Assembly: GCA_037445555.1 (NCBI GenBank)
Contig: JBBIKG010000018.1
Span: 7,909 to 71,908, forward strand
Direction: 5' to 3'
DNA: 64,000 nt
Source: JAAYJT01 sp037445555
GTDB lineage: Bacteria; Bacteroidota; Bacteroidia; Bacteroidales; JAAYJT01
Part shown: piece by piece, positions 7,839-16,806 of the stretch
Position numbering within the stretch: the stretch's first letter is position 1
Layout: every line of letters starts with the position of its first letter
Program-made: the position numbers and the translations under genes
The notes under the pieces: generated by a model
What the model was told of the DNA's origin: nothing
What the model saw: only the letters and a program-made list of their open reading frames with translations
Database searches by the model: none

Positions 7839-8857
7839 AACAGGTCAGCATTGTCATATTGAACTGGAACGGGAGGGAGTTTCTGCGAAAGTTTCTTCCG
7901 AAGGTAATCGAAACCAGCCACGATCAGGCTGAGATCATCATTGCCGACAATGCCTCTATCGATAGCAGTGTGGAGTTCCTTGAGAAAAACTATCCCGACA
8001 TACGTATTATACAAAACTTAACCAACGGAGGCTTTGCCAAAGGCTATAACGATGCGCTGGCAAAGATTCCAAGCAAATACTACATCCTGCTCAACAGCGA
8101 TATAGAAGTTACCCCGGGATGGATTGAGCCGGTGATACGAATGATGGAAGCAGACAGGCGAATAGTTGCCTGCCAACCCAAAATATTGTCATATTATAAC
8201 CGTGAGTATTTTGAATATGCAGGAGCTGCAGGCGGATTTGTTGACAAATTTGGTTATCCGTTCTGCCGCGGAAGGCTTTTTCAGTCCCTCGAAAAAGATG
8301 AAGGGCAGTATAACGAACCAGCTGAAATATTCTGGGCCAGCGGCGCATGTATGTTCGTAAGGGCTGATCTGTATCATCGCTTTGGGGGCTTCGACAACGA
8401 TTTTTTTGCTCACATGGAAGAAATTGATTTTTGCTGGCGCCTGAAAAACGCCGGCTACAAGGTAATGTATTGCCCCGGTTCGGTAGTGTACCACGTGGGA
8501 GGAGGCACGCTGCCAAAAAAATCCTCACTCAAGACCTTTCTGAACTTTCGCAACAACCTTACGCTGATTTTCAAAAATATTCCCTCCGAGCAGATGCCTG
8601 TGGTTTTCTTCACCCGCTGGATACTCGATTGGGTGGCCGCGCTGAAATTTCTGAGCAATGGCGATGCCCGCGACTTTCTGGCTGTTCTCAGGGCACAGAA
8701 TGCCATTATCCGCTCCTTCCGACGTCAACTGGTGAAAAGACGAAGAATTTCGCAATCGGCGGTGTCGGGAATGTACCGTCGCAACCTGGTTCTGGAGTAC
8801 TACCTAAGGCGAAAAAAGAAGTTCAGCGATCTTGACCCGAAAGCCTTCACTGACTGA
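7835..8857 (+). CDS. Family 2 glycosyltransferase (rhamnosyltransferase-like)
   Basis: A GT-A fold glycosyltransferase of about 340 residues, probably transferring a sugar to a cell-surface glycan or lipopolysaccharide. It begins VSIVILNWNGREFL, has the nucleotide-binding DNASIDSS, the metal-binding-like LLNSDIE, the acceptor block FWASGACMFVRADLY and HMEEIDFCWRLKNAGY as in WbbL/RfbF-type enzymes. A GTG at 7835, overlapping the stop of the acyltransferase, gives the N-terminus expected for the family; an ATG at 7793 would add 14 residues. Translational coupling to the acyltransferase suggests joint outer-membrane glycolipid synthesis. The 3' end overlaps convergent aroQ by 11 nt. Confidence 0.88.
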   Translation: MKQVSIVILNWNGREFLRKFLPKVIETSHDQAEIIIADNASIDSSVEFLEKNYPDIRIIQNLTNGGFAKGYNDALAKIPSKYYILLNSDIEVTPGWIEPVIRMMEADRRIVACQPKILSYYNREYFEYAGAAGGFVDKFGYPFCRGRLFQSLEKDEGQYNEPAEIFWASGACMFVRADLYHRFGGFDNDFFAHMEEIDFCWRLKNAGYKVMYCPGSVVYHVGGGTLPKKSSLKTFLNFRNNLTLIFKNIPSEQMPVVFFTRWILDWVAALKFLSNGDARDFLAVLRAQNAIIRSFRRQLVKRRRISQSAVSGMYRRNLVLEYYLRRKKKFSDLDPKAFTD

Positions 8858-9290
8858 TTCTCATGCGTACATGCTGTACCAATGCTTCTGTAGCCAGCCG
8901 GTACACATCCGAACCAAACCCGGTGATGGTGCCTAGGGTATGAGGGCCTATGAATGACACATGCCTGAAAGATTCCCGGGCGAAGATATTGCTAAGGTGC
9001 ACCTCAACCACTGGGGCGGCAACGGCTTTCACTGCATCGCCAATTGCCAACGAGGTGTGAGTATAGGCGCCGGCGTTGAGGATAATACCTGAATGATCGA
9101 ATCCGTAATGATGGAGGGCATCAATAATTTCGCCCTCCACATTGCTCTGGAAGCGGGTAAATTCGACTTCGGGGTAGGCGTTTACCAACCGGCTTATGAT
9201 ATCCTCCAGCGATTCGCTTCCGTAGATGCCGGGCTCTCGGGCGCCGAGCAGGTTAAGGTTGGGACCGTTGATAATTGCAATTTTCAACAT
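8847..9290 (-). CDS. aroQ: 3-dehydroquinate dehydratase, type II
   Basis: Cytoplasmic shikimate-pathway enzyme converting 3-dehydroquinate to 3-dehydroshikimate. The 147-residue length is normal for the dodecameric type II enzyme. The N-terminus has INGPNLNLLGAREPGIYG with the catalytic Tyr; the middle has ILNAGAYTHTSLAI, and EVHLSNIFARESFRH carries the catalytic His region. The ATG at 9290 was chosen over a GTG one codon upstream. It is the last gene of the storage-polysaccharide run, 8-11 nt behind GH57, so it is probably carried on that transcript despite the unrelated function. Confidence 0.95.
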   Translation of the reverse strand: MLKIAIINGPNLNLLGAREPGIYGSESLEDIISRLVNAYPEVEFTRFQSNVEGEIIDALHHYGFDHSGIILNAGAYTHTSLAIGDAVKAVAAPVVEVHLSNIFARESFRHVSFIGPHTLGTITGFGSDVYRLATEALVQHVRMRISQ

Positions 9291-9301
9291 CACAGAATAA
9301 T

Positions 9302-10636
9302 CTATTTACTCTTTACCTTGTTGGGTGTTATTGGTTCCGGACCTGCTTTTTCAACCTTTGTGGCTTTTCGGGCAGCGCGCTTTGATGCCATTGCTGACGG
9401 CTCGGCTGCGGATTGTGGCTCGCTCAATACCACCACCGGTTGCTGATTGCCGCATATTCTGTCGACACGGATTATGAAATCGGAGAGCACATTCATGTAG
9501 TTGATATAGGCCTCGTAAGGGGTGGGGTAGGGGTTGAAATACTTATGCACCTCGCCGTCCGAAAACCACTTGGTGCACATATAGTAAAAATGGTCACTGG
9601 TTTGCAGGTAGTTCCAGTCGCGCAGCAGGTCGGCATTGTTACACCCCTTGATCTTTTGTTCGACGGAGTAGAGGCTGTCGAAGGCATCGTCCTGCAGGTC
9701 GTTGCCGAGCCATGCGGTGAGGTCGCGTTCGGCATCGGCCCAAGACATAGGGAATGGTACGTTGATTTCAGCCACATCTTCCAGCTCTTCGGCTAGTTGC
9801 GACGGAGTGGCGAAGCCATAGCGGGTGCGTTTGAAAATGGCGTCGGGGAGAGCTCTGAGAAAATCCATGATGCCGGTGTCGGCCGACTGATGTTCGCCAA
9901 AGGTTTCGTAATCGGCAAAGATATTTACCACTTCGTGGCTATTGTCGAGCGCATTGATCCAGCCGGCAAACTTCTCTGTGGTCAGAGGCCACTCCGACCA
10001 GCCTTTATTCGAAAACCGGAACGCGATATCATCGCTCAGCTGGAAGTTTCGGAGCAGTACTTTGAGATGTGGGTTGATGGAGCTTCGGTACATGTGGTTG
10101 GGGCTTTTCCATCCCAACACATGCTTTGCACCTTCGGTAAGCATTACTTTAAATCCCATCCGGGCTACCATGCTGCTGATCGCATCGGAGTAGATCATCT
10201 CGGTGTTGCGAAAAGCCGTGGGTGTCACACCGAAAAGCTCCTTTATCTTTTCGCGATGCAGGCTTACCTGTCTGGTAAACTCTTCCTGGCTGCGCAGTGC
10301 CGCAAGCGAATGAGCATATGTTTCGGCTAAAAATTCGACATTGCCGGTTTTTGCAAGGGCTCTGAAACTCTCGATTACCTCAGGGGCATAGAGTTGAAAC
10401 TGGTCGAGCGCTGACCCTGATATTGAGTAGCTCACCTTAAACTTATCGCCATGTTTTTTAATGATATCCAGCATAATCTGGTTGGTTGGCAGATAACTTC
10501 TGGCGGCAACTCGCTTGGCTATGGATCGGTTTTGAAATTCATCGTAGTAATAGCTGTTGTCGCCGATATCAAAAAACCGGTAGGTGCGCAGGCGAAAGGG
10601 TTGATGGACCTGAAAGAATAAGCAAATAGCTTTCAT
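9302..10636 (-). CDS. Glycoside hydrolase family 57 alpha-amylase-like
   Basis: A 444-residue GH57 enzyme without a signal peptide, expected to act on intracellular alpha-glucan. It begins MKAICLFFQVHQPFRLR, which carries the GH57 region-1 HQP motif. FRNTEMIYSD holds the candidate nucleophile glutamate, and IFADYETFGEH the region-4 acid/base aspartate. The C-terminal ~40 residues are low-complexity (SAAEPSAMASKRAARKATK) and poorly conserved. It lies in an operon with GT4 (12-nt gap) and a debranching enzyme, an arrangement seen in many Bacteroidota. Exact specificity (hydrolase, transferase or branching) cannot be told from sequence alone. Confidence 0.9.
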   Translation of the reverse strand: MKAICLFFQVHQPFRLRTYRFFDIGDNSYYYDEFQNRSIAKRVAARSYLPTNQIMLDIIKKHGDKFKVSYSISGSALDQFQLYAPEVIESFRALAKTGNVEFLAETYAHSLAALRSQEEFTRQVSLHREKIKELFGVTPTAFRNTEMIYSDAISSMVARMGFKVMLTEGAKHVLGWKSPNHMYRSSINPHLKVLLRNFQLSDDIAFRFSNKGWSEWPLTTEKFAGWINALDNSHEVVNIFADYETFGEHQSADTGIMDFLRALPDAIFKRTRYGFATPSQLAEELEDVAEINVPFPMSWADAERDLTAWLGNDLQDDAFDSLYSVEQKIKGCNNADLLRDWNYLQTSDHFYYMCTKWFSDGEVHKYFNPYPTPYEAYINYMNVLSDFIIRVDRICGNQQPVVVLSEPQSAAEPSAMASKRAARKATKVEKAGPEPITPNKVKSK

Positions 10637-10648
10637 ATTGACGTTGAA

Positions 10649-11959
10649 TTATTTTTCGTAATGTTGATTTATTGCATAGTTAACGGCTCTGATATATGCG
10701 TCAAGAACCTTCAGGGCGGCGTTCTCCCACTTAAGATTATTTACTTCGGCAATGCCGTAGCGGTCAAACATTTTGTGAATTCCTTTATAACGTATCAATC
10801 CGTACACAGCATCGGCCAGCCCCTCGGTGTCCCAAAAATCCACTTTAAGGGCATGGGTGAGGATTTCAGCTACTCCCGATTGCTTGGATATGACTACCGG
10901 CACGTTTGACCGTATGGCTTCGAGCGGGGCTATGCCGAACGGCTCGCTTACCGAAGGCATCACATATACATCGCTCATTGCAAACATCCGGTCTACGTTT
11001 TCGCCCTTGAGGAAACCCGTAAAATGGAACTTCTTTCCGATACGCAGCCTGGCCACCAGCCGTATCATTTTGTTCAGCATATCGCCTGAGCCAGCCATCA
11101 CAAAGCGCACATTTGGATCGCGCTGAAGAATCTTGTATGCGGCTTCCACGAAATATTCAGGCCCTTTCTGATAGGTAATTCTGCCAAGAAAAGTCACCAC
11201 CTTTTCGTCCACGTGCGATTTGATATCCTGGAGGCCGCTCTTGTCGATCGGTTCCACGGCGTTGTGAACGGTCACCACTTTTGCCGGGTCAATACCGTAT
11301 TGGTCAATGACCACGTTGCGTGTGAGATTGCTGACTGCGATTACTATATCTGCCTGCTGCATACCGTATTGCTCAATGGCGAACACCTCGGTATTGATGT
11401 TTTGACCCGACCGATCGAATTCGGTGGCGTGCATATGGACTACCAACGGTTTGCCCGTGGCCATTTTGGCGGCAACTCCGGCCGAATAGGTCAACCAGTC
11501 ATGTGCATGTATTACGTCAAATTGATGGTTGCGGGCTATCACTGAAGCAATCATGGCATAGCGCGATACCTCTTCCATCAGGTTACTGCCGTACTTGCCC
11601 GAGAACTCGAATTTGGTGCTGAATGCAGTCTCCTGCCGGGATTCTGATTTTTGCTGTCCGGCGCTTACCAGCTTTTCAAACTCTTCCGGTCCTACGTAGG
11701 GTATCAGGTTTGAGCCTATCTCCATGTATGTGACCTGTTCCCAGAACTTTTTCAACGATTCGTCACGTATGTCCAGGGTTATATCGCTGGCGTTGATGAT
11801 TCTAACTGCTTCCTCACTCTCATCACCATAGGCTTTTGGAACCACAAACAATACTTCCACATTATGTTTGGCCAACCCTTTGGTGAGCCCAAAACAAGCG
11901 GTGCCAAGCCCTCCGGTGATATGAGGCGGAAACTCCCAACCAAACATGAGTACTTTCAT
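10649..11959 (-). CDS. GT4 glycosyltransferase, glycogen-synthase-like
   Basis: A 436-residue GT-B enzyme. The N-terminus MFGWEFPPHITGGLGTA has the GGLG donor-binding loop of starch/glycogen synthase-like enzymes; HAHDWLTYSAGV lies in the acceptor domain, and FLGRITYQKGPEYFVEAA plus SVSEPFGIAPLEAIRSNVP (the E-x7-E type motif) in the donor domain. It is likely to extend an alpha-1,4-glucan, or possibly an envelope glycan, using a nucleotide sugar. Position between the debranching enzyme (11-nt gap) and GH57 supports glycogen metabolism. Confidence 0.88.
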   Translation of the reverse strand: MKVLMFGWEFPPHITGGLGTACFGLTKGLAKHNVEVLFVVPKAYGDESEEAVRIINASDITLDIRDESLKKFWEQVTYMEIGSNLIPYVGPEEFEKLVSAGQQKSESRQETAFSTKFEFSGKYGSNLMEEVSRYAMIASVIARNHQFDVIHAHDWLTYSAGVAAKMATGKPLVVHMHATEFDRSGQNINTEVFAIEQYGMQQADIVIAVSNLTRNVVIDQYGIDPAKVVTVHNAVEPIDKSGLQDIKSHVDEKVVTFLGRITYQKGPEYFVEAAYKILQRDPNVRFVMAGSGDMLNKMIRLVARLRIGKKFHFTGFLKGENVDRMFAMSDVYVMPSVSEPFGIAPLEAIRSNVPVVISKQSGVAEILTHALKVDFWDTEGLADAVYGLIRYKGIHKMFDRYGIAEVNNLKWENAALKVLDAYIRAVNYAINQHYEK

Positions 11960-11970
11960 ACTTGTTCCTC

Positions 11971-13926
11971 TCAGGGGTTTAATGATGCTTTATATTTTGT
12001 CACGATATCATTCATTCGTAGCACTTCGGCCACACTCCATGCCTGCGAAATGGCACCTCCGGGCTTGTGTGGCGGATCTCCATCAAAGAGCTCTGAAATA
12101 GAGCCTATACCGTGCTCGGTAATCGTCTCTTCCAGCCCCTGGAAAGTTTTTTCGATCAGGGGGATACCGCTTCTCATATTAATTTTGAGGTAGGCTTCGG
12201 CAAAATGTCCTAAAAGCCATGGCCAGGCTGTGCCCTGGTAGCAGGCGCGGTCGCGCTCATATTGATTGCCCGTGTACACACTGTGGTAGTTCGGATCTTT
12301 GGGCGACAAGGTCCTCAAACCCCTTGGGGTCAGCAACTCCGAACGTATTATGTCGAGCAGGCTTTTCTGAATATTCTCATCCACCGCGCAATAGGGCAAC
12401 GATGCGGCAAACAGCATATTGGGCCGCACTGACCAGTCTTTGTGGTCGCCTATTACCACATCGGCCAGGTAACGCATTTTGCTGTCCCAAAAGACAGAAG
12501 TGAAAACTGCAGGAAACTGATCTGCTATAGGTTGCCAGTGTTTGATGAAGTCAGCATCCTTTCCTTTGGCCAGTTCAAGGGCAAACATGATGGCATTATA
12601 CCACAGGGCATTCAGCTCAACGGCCAGCCCTGTGCGGTCAACAATGGGCCTGCTGTCAGCCACGGCATCCATCCAGGTAACCGGGTTGTGGTGATCCCCG
12701 GCATAAAGCAGTCCGTTGGTTAGCATGTGAATATTGTAATCTGTCCCTTCGCGGAACCCCTGCAGTATAGTTTTTATTGTACCGCCGTATTTTTTCCAAA
12801 CATGCGCCTTTTTGCCGGTAACTAGCACGAATTTCTGCATTGCCCAGAAGAACCACAAGGGGGCATCGGCCGAGTTGTAGAGGGTTTTTGAACCTTTGCC
12901 GACATTAGGAAACAATGGGCCTTTTATTTCTTCGATCATCGAATCGATGATGGCCTCAAAAAGTAGGTAATCACCGGTTCTTAACGTCAATCCGGGAAGC
13001 GAAATGAATGTGTCGCGGCCCCGGCGCCCAAACCAAGGGTAGCCCGCCACTATTTCATTCTTATTGCCGCGTTTGACTAAGAATTGCTGACCTGCATTGA
13101 CCAGACAGCTTTCGTAGCTGTTTCGCGGGATGCGGGAGGTAACTTCCTTGTCAAAGAGCTGGGCAAACCTGGCAGGTTCTGATTCGGAAAGGGCTGCGAC
13201 AAAATAAACACTCTCGCCCTTTTCGATGTCTGTCTCGAAGGTCCCAGGGGTAAACAGGTCTTCATGGCACTCGTACCCGCGCATAGCTTCGCGGATGTAT
13301 TCGATGTCATAGTACCAGTCTGGCTGGTGTTTGTAAATGACCTGCTTGCTGAATTGCATGAAAAGCGGGGTGTAGCCTGGATACAACCTGACCTTAATGC
13401 CCTGGCTTACTAACTCATACTTTGTGTCGGCAAACACATTGGCTTTGCTCAGGGCGTGGATGCTCCGGAATCCCAAAAGGGGTTTGAAACGCAGGCGGGT
13501 GGGCGAATGTGCTTCTTCGAGGGTGTACTTAATGATGGCGGTATCGTCGTTGTGTGTGAACAAGACTTCCTTGGTCAATATCACACCGCCAACCCGGTAG
13601 GTTTGTTTGGGAATGGGATCGGTAGTAAAGTTACGCAAGTATTTGTGACCGCCCGGGTGGTAATGTTCTCCTTTAAACTTGTGAATGCCCAGGTTGAACT
13701 CCGCATCACGTTGAATTACCGTTTCGTCGAGGGTGGACAGCATAACATGAAGGTCATCGTTGATGCCGGATTGGGGAGCTACCAGCAGACCATGATATTT
13801 TCGGGTGTTGCAATTTATAATTGTAGTGCTGGCATATGATCCGGCCCTGTTCGATCTGAGCAGCTCTTTAGGGAGCGAATACTCAAGATTGATAAGCTGG
13901 GTTTTGTCAAACCTTATGTAACTCAT
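11971..13926 (-). CDS. Glycogen debranching enzyme (amylo-alpha-1,6-glucosidase)
   Basis: A 651-residue intracellular protein. The N-terminal half (about 15-230) matches the bacterial/archaeal GDE_N domain (NRAGSYASTTIINCNTRKYHGLL) and the C-terminal half an (alpha/alpha)6 barrel of GH133 type (IVAGYPWFGRRGRDTFISLPG, TLYNSADAPLWFFWAMQ, RPNMLFAASLPYCAV, YQGTAWPWLLGHFAEAY). It would hydrolyse alpha-1,6 branch points of glycogen. It is the first gene of a four-gene minus-strand operon with GT4, GH57 and aroQ, with gaps of only 8-12 nt. Confidence 0.93.
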   Translation of the reverse strand: MSYIRFDKTQLINLEYSLPKELLRSNRAGSYASTTIINCNTRKYHGLLVAPQSGINDDLHVMLSTLDETVIQRDAEFNLGIHKFKGEHYHPGGHKYLRNFTTDPIPKQTYRVGGVILTKEVLFTHNDDTAIIKYTLEEAHSPTRLRFKPLLGFRSIHALSKANVFADTKYELVSQGIKVRLYPGYTPLFMQFSKQVIYKHQPDWYYDIEYIREAMRGYECHEDLFTPGTFETDIEKGESVYFVAALSESEPARFAQLFDKEVTSRIPRNSYESCLVNAGQQFLVKRGNKNEIVAGYPWFGRRGRDTFISLPGLTLRTGDYLLFEAIIDSMIEEIKGPLFPNVGKGSKTLYNSADAPLWFFWAMQKFVLVTGKKAHVWKKYGGTIKTILQGFREGTDYNIHMLTNGLLYAGDHHNPVTWMDAVADSRPIVDRTGLAVELNALWYNAIMFALELAKGKDADFIKHWQPIADQFPAVFTSVFWDSKMRYLADVVIGDHKDWSVRPNMLFAASLPYCAVDENIQKSLLDIIRSELLTPRGLRTLSPKDPNYHSVYTGNQYERDRACYQGTAWPWLLGHFAEAYLKINMRSGIPLIEKTFQGLEETITEHGIGSISELFDGDPPHKPGGAISQAWSVAEVLRMNDIVTKYKASLNP

Positions 13927-14315
13927 ATAAATAGGTGATTATCTGCTTTTTGTTTGTCCCGTTCTATTGGAATGTCAATGCTGAGTCAATTGCTCAGTGT
14001 TAGGTAAAGTAACTTCAGTATGTTATTATTTTCCAACTATAGCTAAAAATGCGACATTAACTATCCGAATGCTCAAAAATAACTATAAAATCTCCAGATT
14101 TGTTCGAAAAAATTTAGGAATTAGCAAAAAGATATTACAGGGCCTTTTTTGTCTTAAGAGTGATTTCGCTGCTCCAATAACGAGGTAGACTGACAATAAT
14201 TCCTTACAAAATTCGTATTAAATAGTCTAAGTAATTGTGCTATTTACCATTGTTCGACGCTTAATCTCACTTAACAATATTACAATTAGTTAATTTTACG
14301 CCACTTTCCTGACCC
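13927..14315. other. Divergent intergenic region with a near-palindrome
   Basis: This 389-nt region separates the debranching-enzyme operon (minus) from an envelope operon (plus). At 13981-13997 is a near-palindrome, CTGAG-TCAATTG-CTCAG, placed 55-70 nt upstream of the debranching gene, as an operator might be. No complete promoter could be assigned with confidence. Short reading frames here look non-coding. Confidence 0.4.
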
Positions 14316-15782
14316 ATGATGGCATTAGTATCAAAAAGGTTCCTCTTCAGTTTATCAATCCTGGTTACAGGAATCTGGCTGCTCACTGCCTGCCGTGACG
14401 AGATCAGGTTTTCAGCTGATCCAGCCCTCAAACTTCGTTTTTCGGCTGATACAGTTCTTTTCGATACGGTGTTTACTTCCATCGGCACCGCCACAAAAGT
14501 GCTGATGGTTTACAACAGCGAGAATAAATGGGTTAAAATCTCCTCCATAAGGCTGGCCAGGGGTCAGGCATCGCCGTTTCGCATGAATATTGACGGACAG
14601 GCCACCCTCGACGCAAGAGATATAGAGCTCGCCCCGCGCGACAGCCTGTTCATATTTGTCCGGGCCACTATTAATCCTAAAAATCAGTCCGGCATTCTGA
14701 TAGAAAGCGACTCCATCGTTTTTTCGTTCAATAATAAACAACAGGATGTCAAACTGGCTGCATGGGCACAGGATGCTTATTTTTATTCAAACATCGTACT
14801 TTCGGGCGATTATGTCATGAATGATGATAAGCCACATGTGATTTACGGTTATATCGCGATCGATTCGCTATACACCATGACGGTCAATGCAGGGGCCCGG
14901 CTTCATTTCCATCGCAATTCGTTTATGCTTGTCTATCGCGATGCATCGTTACGCATCATGGGAACAAAGGAGAAGCCAGTAATCATCCAGGGCGACCGAC
15001 CCGAGTACGCATTTCGTGAAACACCAGGGCAATGGGGACATAAAGATGCCGGTGTGGGAATTTACTTCTATCCCGGCAGTAAAAACAATCGGATTCAGCA
15101 TGCCATCATCCGCAATGGCATTGTCGGGCTGCAGGTTGATAGTACAGCAAGCTGGGAAGTTCCTGCGCTTGAGATTTTCAACTCCGAGATACGTAACATG
15201 TCGGGTATCGGGCTTCTTGCACGCGGCTCACACGTCAGGGCTGCCAATACCGTAATCGCCAACTGCGGGAGCAACGCTCTGGCCCTGGTCTATGGAGGGA
15301 AATACGATTTCAGGCATATGACCATCGCGAATTATTGGAATTTCTCCGTCAGGTTATCACCGGCGGTTATACTGAATAACTATTACACCTCGAAGGGCAA
15401 GCTGGTGTTGCGTGACCTTTCCAATGCCTATTTCGGAAATTGTGTCATTTACGGAAGCAACAACGAAGAGCTCGCATTCGACTCTAGGACAGAAGCTGCG
15501 TTCAACTATCTGTTCGAGAATTGTCATGTCAAGGTTAAGAACAACATTGGCGGCGATACAAAATTCATTAATTCCAGTGCCAATACAGACCCTCGGTTTT
15601 TTGATGCGGCTGTACACGATCTTAGGCCCGACACCCTGTCGCCGCTTATCAATAAAGGTGCTTTAAAGATCATACAGCAATCGGATCTGAACCTTACTTT
15701 TGATCTGAGAGGGAAAAGCCGTATTCTGGATAACGCTCCCGATATCGGTGCTTACGAGTATCAGCCAAAACCGAAGAATTGA
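14316..15782 (+). CDS. Beta-helix lipoprotein, unknown function
   Basis: A 488-residue lipoprotein. The signal peptide ends in WLLTAC, with the lipidated Cys at about residue 27. Residues about 35-140 form an Ig-like/choice-of-anchor segment, and about 170-440 a right-handed parallel beta-helix (repeats such as NAGARLHFHRNSFMLVYRDA, GTKEKPVIIQGD, NRIQHAIIRNGIVGLQV). The C-terminus ends with the common DLRGKSRILDNAPDIGAYEY motif of Bacteroidota surface proteins. It heads three envelope genes. Family members are presumed outer-membrane anchored; no enzymatic activity can be assigned. Confidence 0.82.
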   Translation: MMALVSKRFLFSLSILVTGIWLLTACRDEIRFSADPALKLRFSADTVLFDTVFTSIGTATKVLMVYNSENKWVKISSIRLARGQASPFRMNIDGQATLDARDIELAPRDSLFIFVRATINPKNQSGILIESDSIVFSFNNKQQDVKLAAWAQDAYFYSNIVLSGDYVMNDDKPHVIYGYIAIDSLYTMTVNAGARLHFHRNSFMLVYRDASLRIMGTKEKPVIIQGDRPEYAFRETPGQWGHKDAGVGIYFYPGSKNNRIQHAIIRNGIVGLQVDSTASWEVPALEIFNSEIRNMSGIGLLARGSHVRAANTVIANCGSNALALVYGGKYDFRHMTIANYWNFSVRLSPAVILNNYYTSKGKLVLRDLSNAYFGNCVIYGSNNEELAFDSRTEAAFNYLFENCHVKVKNNIGGDTKFINSSANTDPRFFDAAVHDLRPDTLSPLINKGALKIIQQSDLNLTFDLRGKSRILDNAPDIGAYEYQPKPKN

Positions 15783-15784
15783 CC

Positions 15785-15792
15785 TATTTTTG
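15785..15792 (+). promoter_or_regulatory. -7 promoter box for the propeller lipoprotein
   Basis: TATTTTTG, a perfect TAnnTTTG match, lies 2 nt after the stop of the upstream gene and 21 nt before the GTG start, leaving a short leader. It suggests that the following genes have their own promoter as well as possible read-through. Confidence 0.5.
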
Positions 15793-15813
15793 TAGTCTTC
15801 TTTTATTATAGCT

Positions 15814-16806
15814 GTGCGTCTCCTGTTTATTTCAGTATTGTTTGTAGGTTGGCTGTTGGTCACCCTGACGGGGTGTAAAGAACTGAACGATGACTATCCT
15901 CCGGTGCTATGGTCGGTAGTGTTTGAGAATGATGCCAAAATCCGGCCCGGCCCAATTACAGCCTTAATTTACGAAAATGATCATCGCATCTGGCTTGGGT
16001 CTCAATCAGATGCGGGTCTGATATGCTACAACGGCCGGAATTGGGAGTTTCTTGAACCAGGTGCTGGAATGCCTTCCATTGATTCAGTAACGGCGATCGT
16101 ACGCGATGGGTACGGCTTGCTCTGGGTGGGATGGAGAAGCGGACTGGCAAATTACAATGGATCAGTATGGCAGCGCATACCCCAGTTTGATGGCCGGTGC
16201 GTCACCTCACTGGCCGTTGAGGAAGTCGGAAACATCTGGGTAGGAATATCCGGATCGACTGCAACAGGCGGGCTGGCTTACTACAAAGACAGGCAGTGGA
16301 GTTTTTTGAGCCCGGCCAACTCCGGCTTCTCTTCATCGCGTGTGCGTAGCCTGGCATATGATACCTTTGCCGGACTATGGGTATGCACGGCCGACCAAGG
16401 AGTAATCAGCCTTCAATCGGGAACGATGAGGCAATACAAAAGGCCCGAACTGACATTGGATTCGGATCACTTTACTTCCGTCGCCATCGATGAACGGGGT
16501 TGGGTATGGACCGGAAACATTGCTTCGCAGCTGGTATGTTTCCAGCCCAACAATATAGTTAGTGTTGTCAATACAGGTGCGGGATCCCCGGTAACCTCAA
16601 TCACAACCGCAGAAAATAATATATTGTGGGTAGGGACCCGCGATGCAGGACTGATCAGGTTTGACGGGCGAAGGTGGCAATGCCTGAACGTCAGCAATGC
16701 ACGTTTGCCTTCAAATACAGTGATACGCACATGGAACGGAAACGCCGGATCCTTGCTTTTCAGTCTGGACAACGGCCAGGTGCTTTCAATCAAATCCGGC
16801 TTATGA
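15814..16806 (+). CDS. Two-component-regulator-propeller-type lipoprotein
   Basis: A 330-residue lipoprotein starting at GTG 15814, with signal peptide and lipobox WLLVTLTGC (Cys21). The mature protein consists of about six Reg_prop-like blades, each ending in a phrase such as DHRIWLGS, YGLLWVGW, GNIWVGIS, AGLWVCT, GWVWTGN and NILWVGTRD. This is a beta-propeller like the sensor domains of Bacteroidota hybrid two-component systems, but without a kinase. It is separated from the beta-helix gene by 31 nt and overlaps the next gene by 4 nt (ATGA), so the three probably form one envelope complex. Ligand unknown. Confidence 0.82.
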   Translation: MRLLFISVLFVGWLLVTLTGCKELNDDYPPVLWSVVFENDAKIRPGPITALIYENDHRIWLGSQSDAGLICYNGRNWEFLEPGAGMPSIDSVTAIVRDGYGLLWVGWRSGLANYNGSVWQRIPQFDGRCVTSLAVEEVGNIWVGISGSTATGGLAYYKDRQWSFLSPANSGFSSSRVRSLAYDTFAGLWVCTADQGVISLQSGTMRQYKRPELTLDSDHFTSVAIDERGWVWTGNIASQLVCFQPNNIVSVVNTGAGSPVTSITTAENNILWVGTRDAGLIRFDGRRWQCLNVSNARLPSNTVIRTWNGNAGSLLFSLDNGQVLSIKSGL

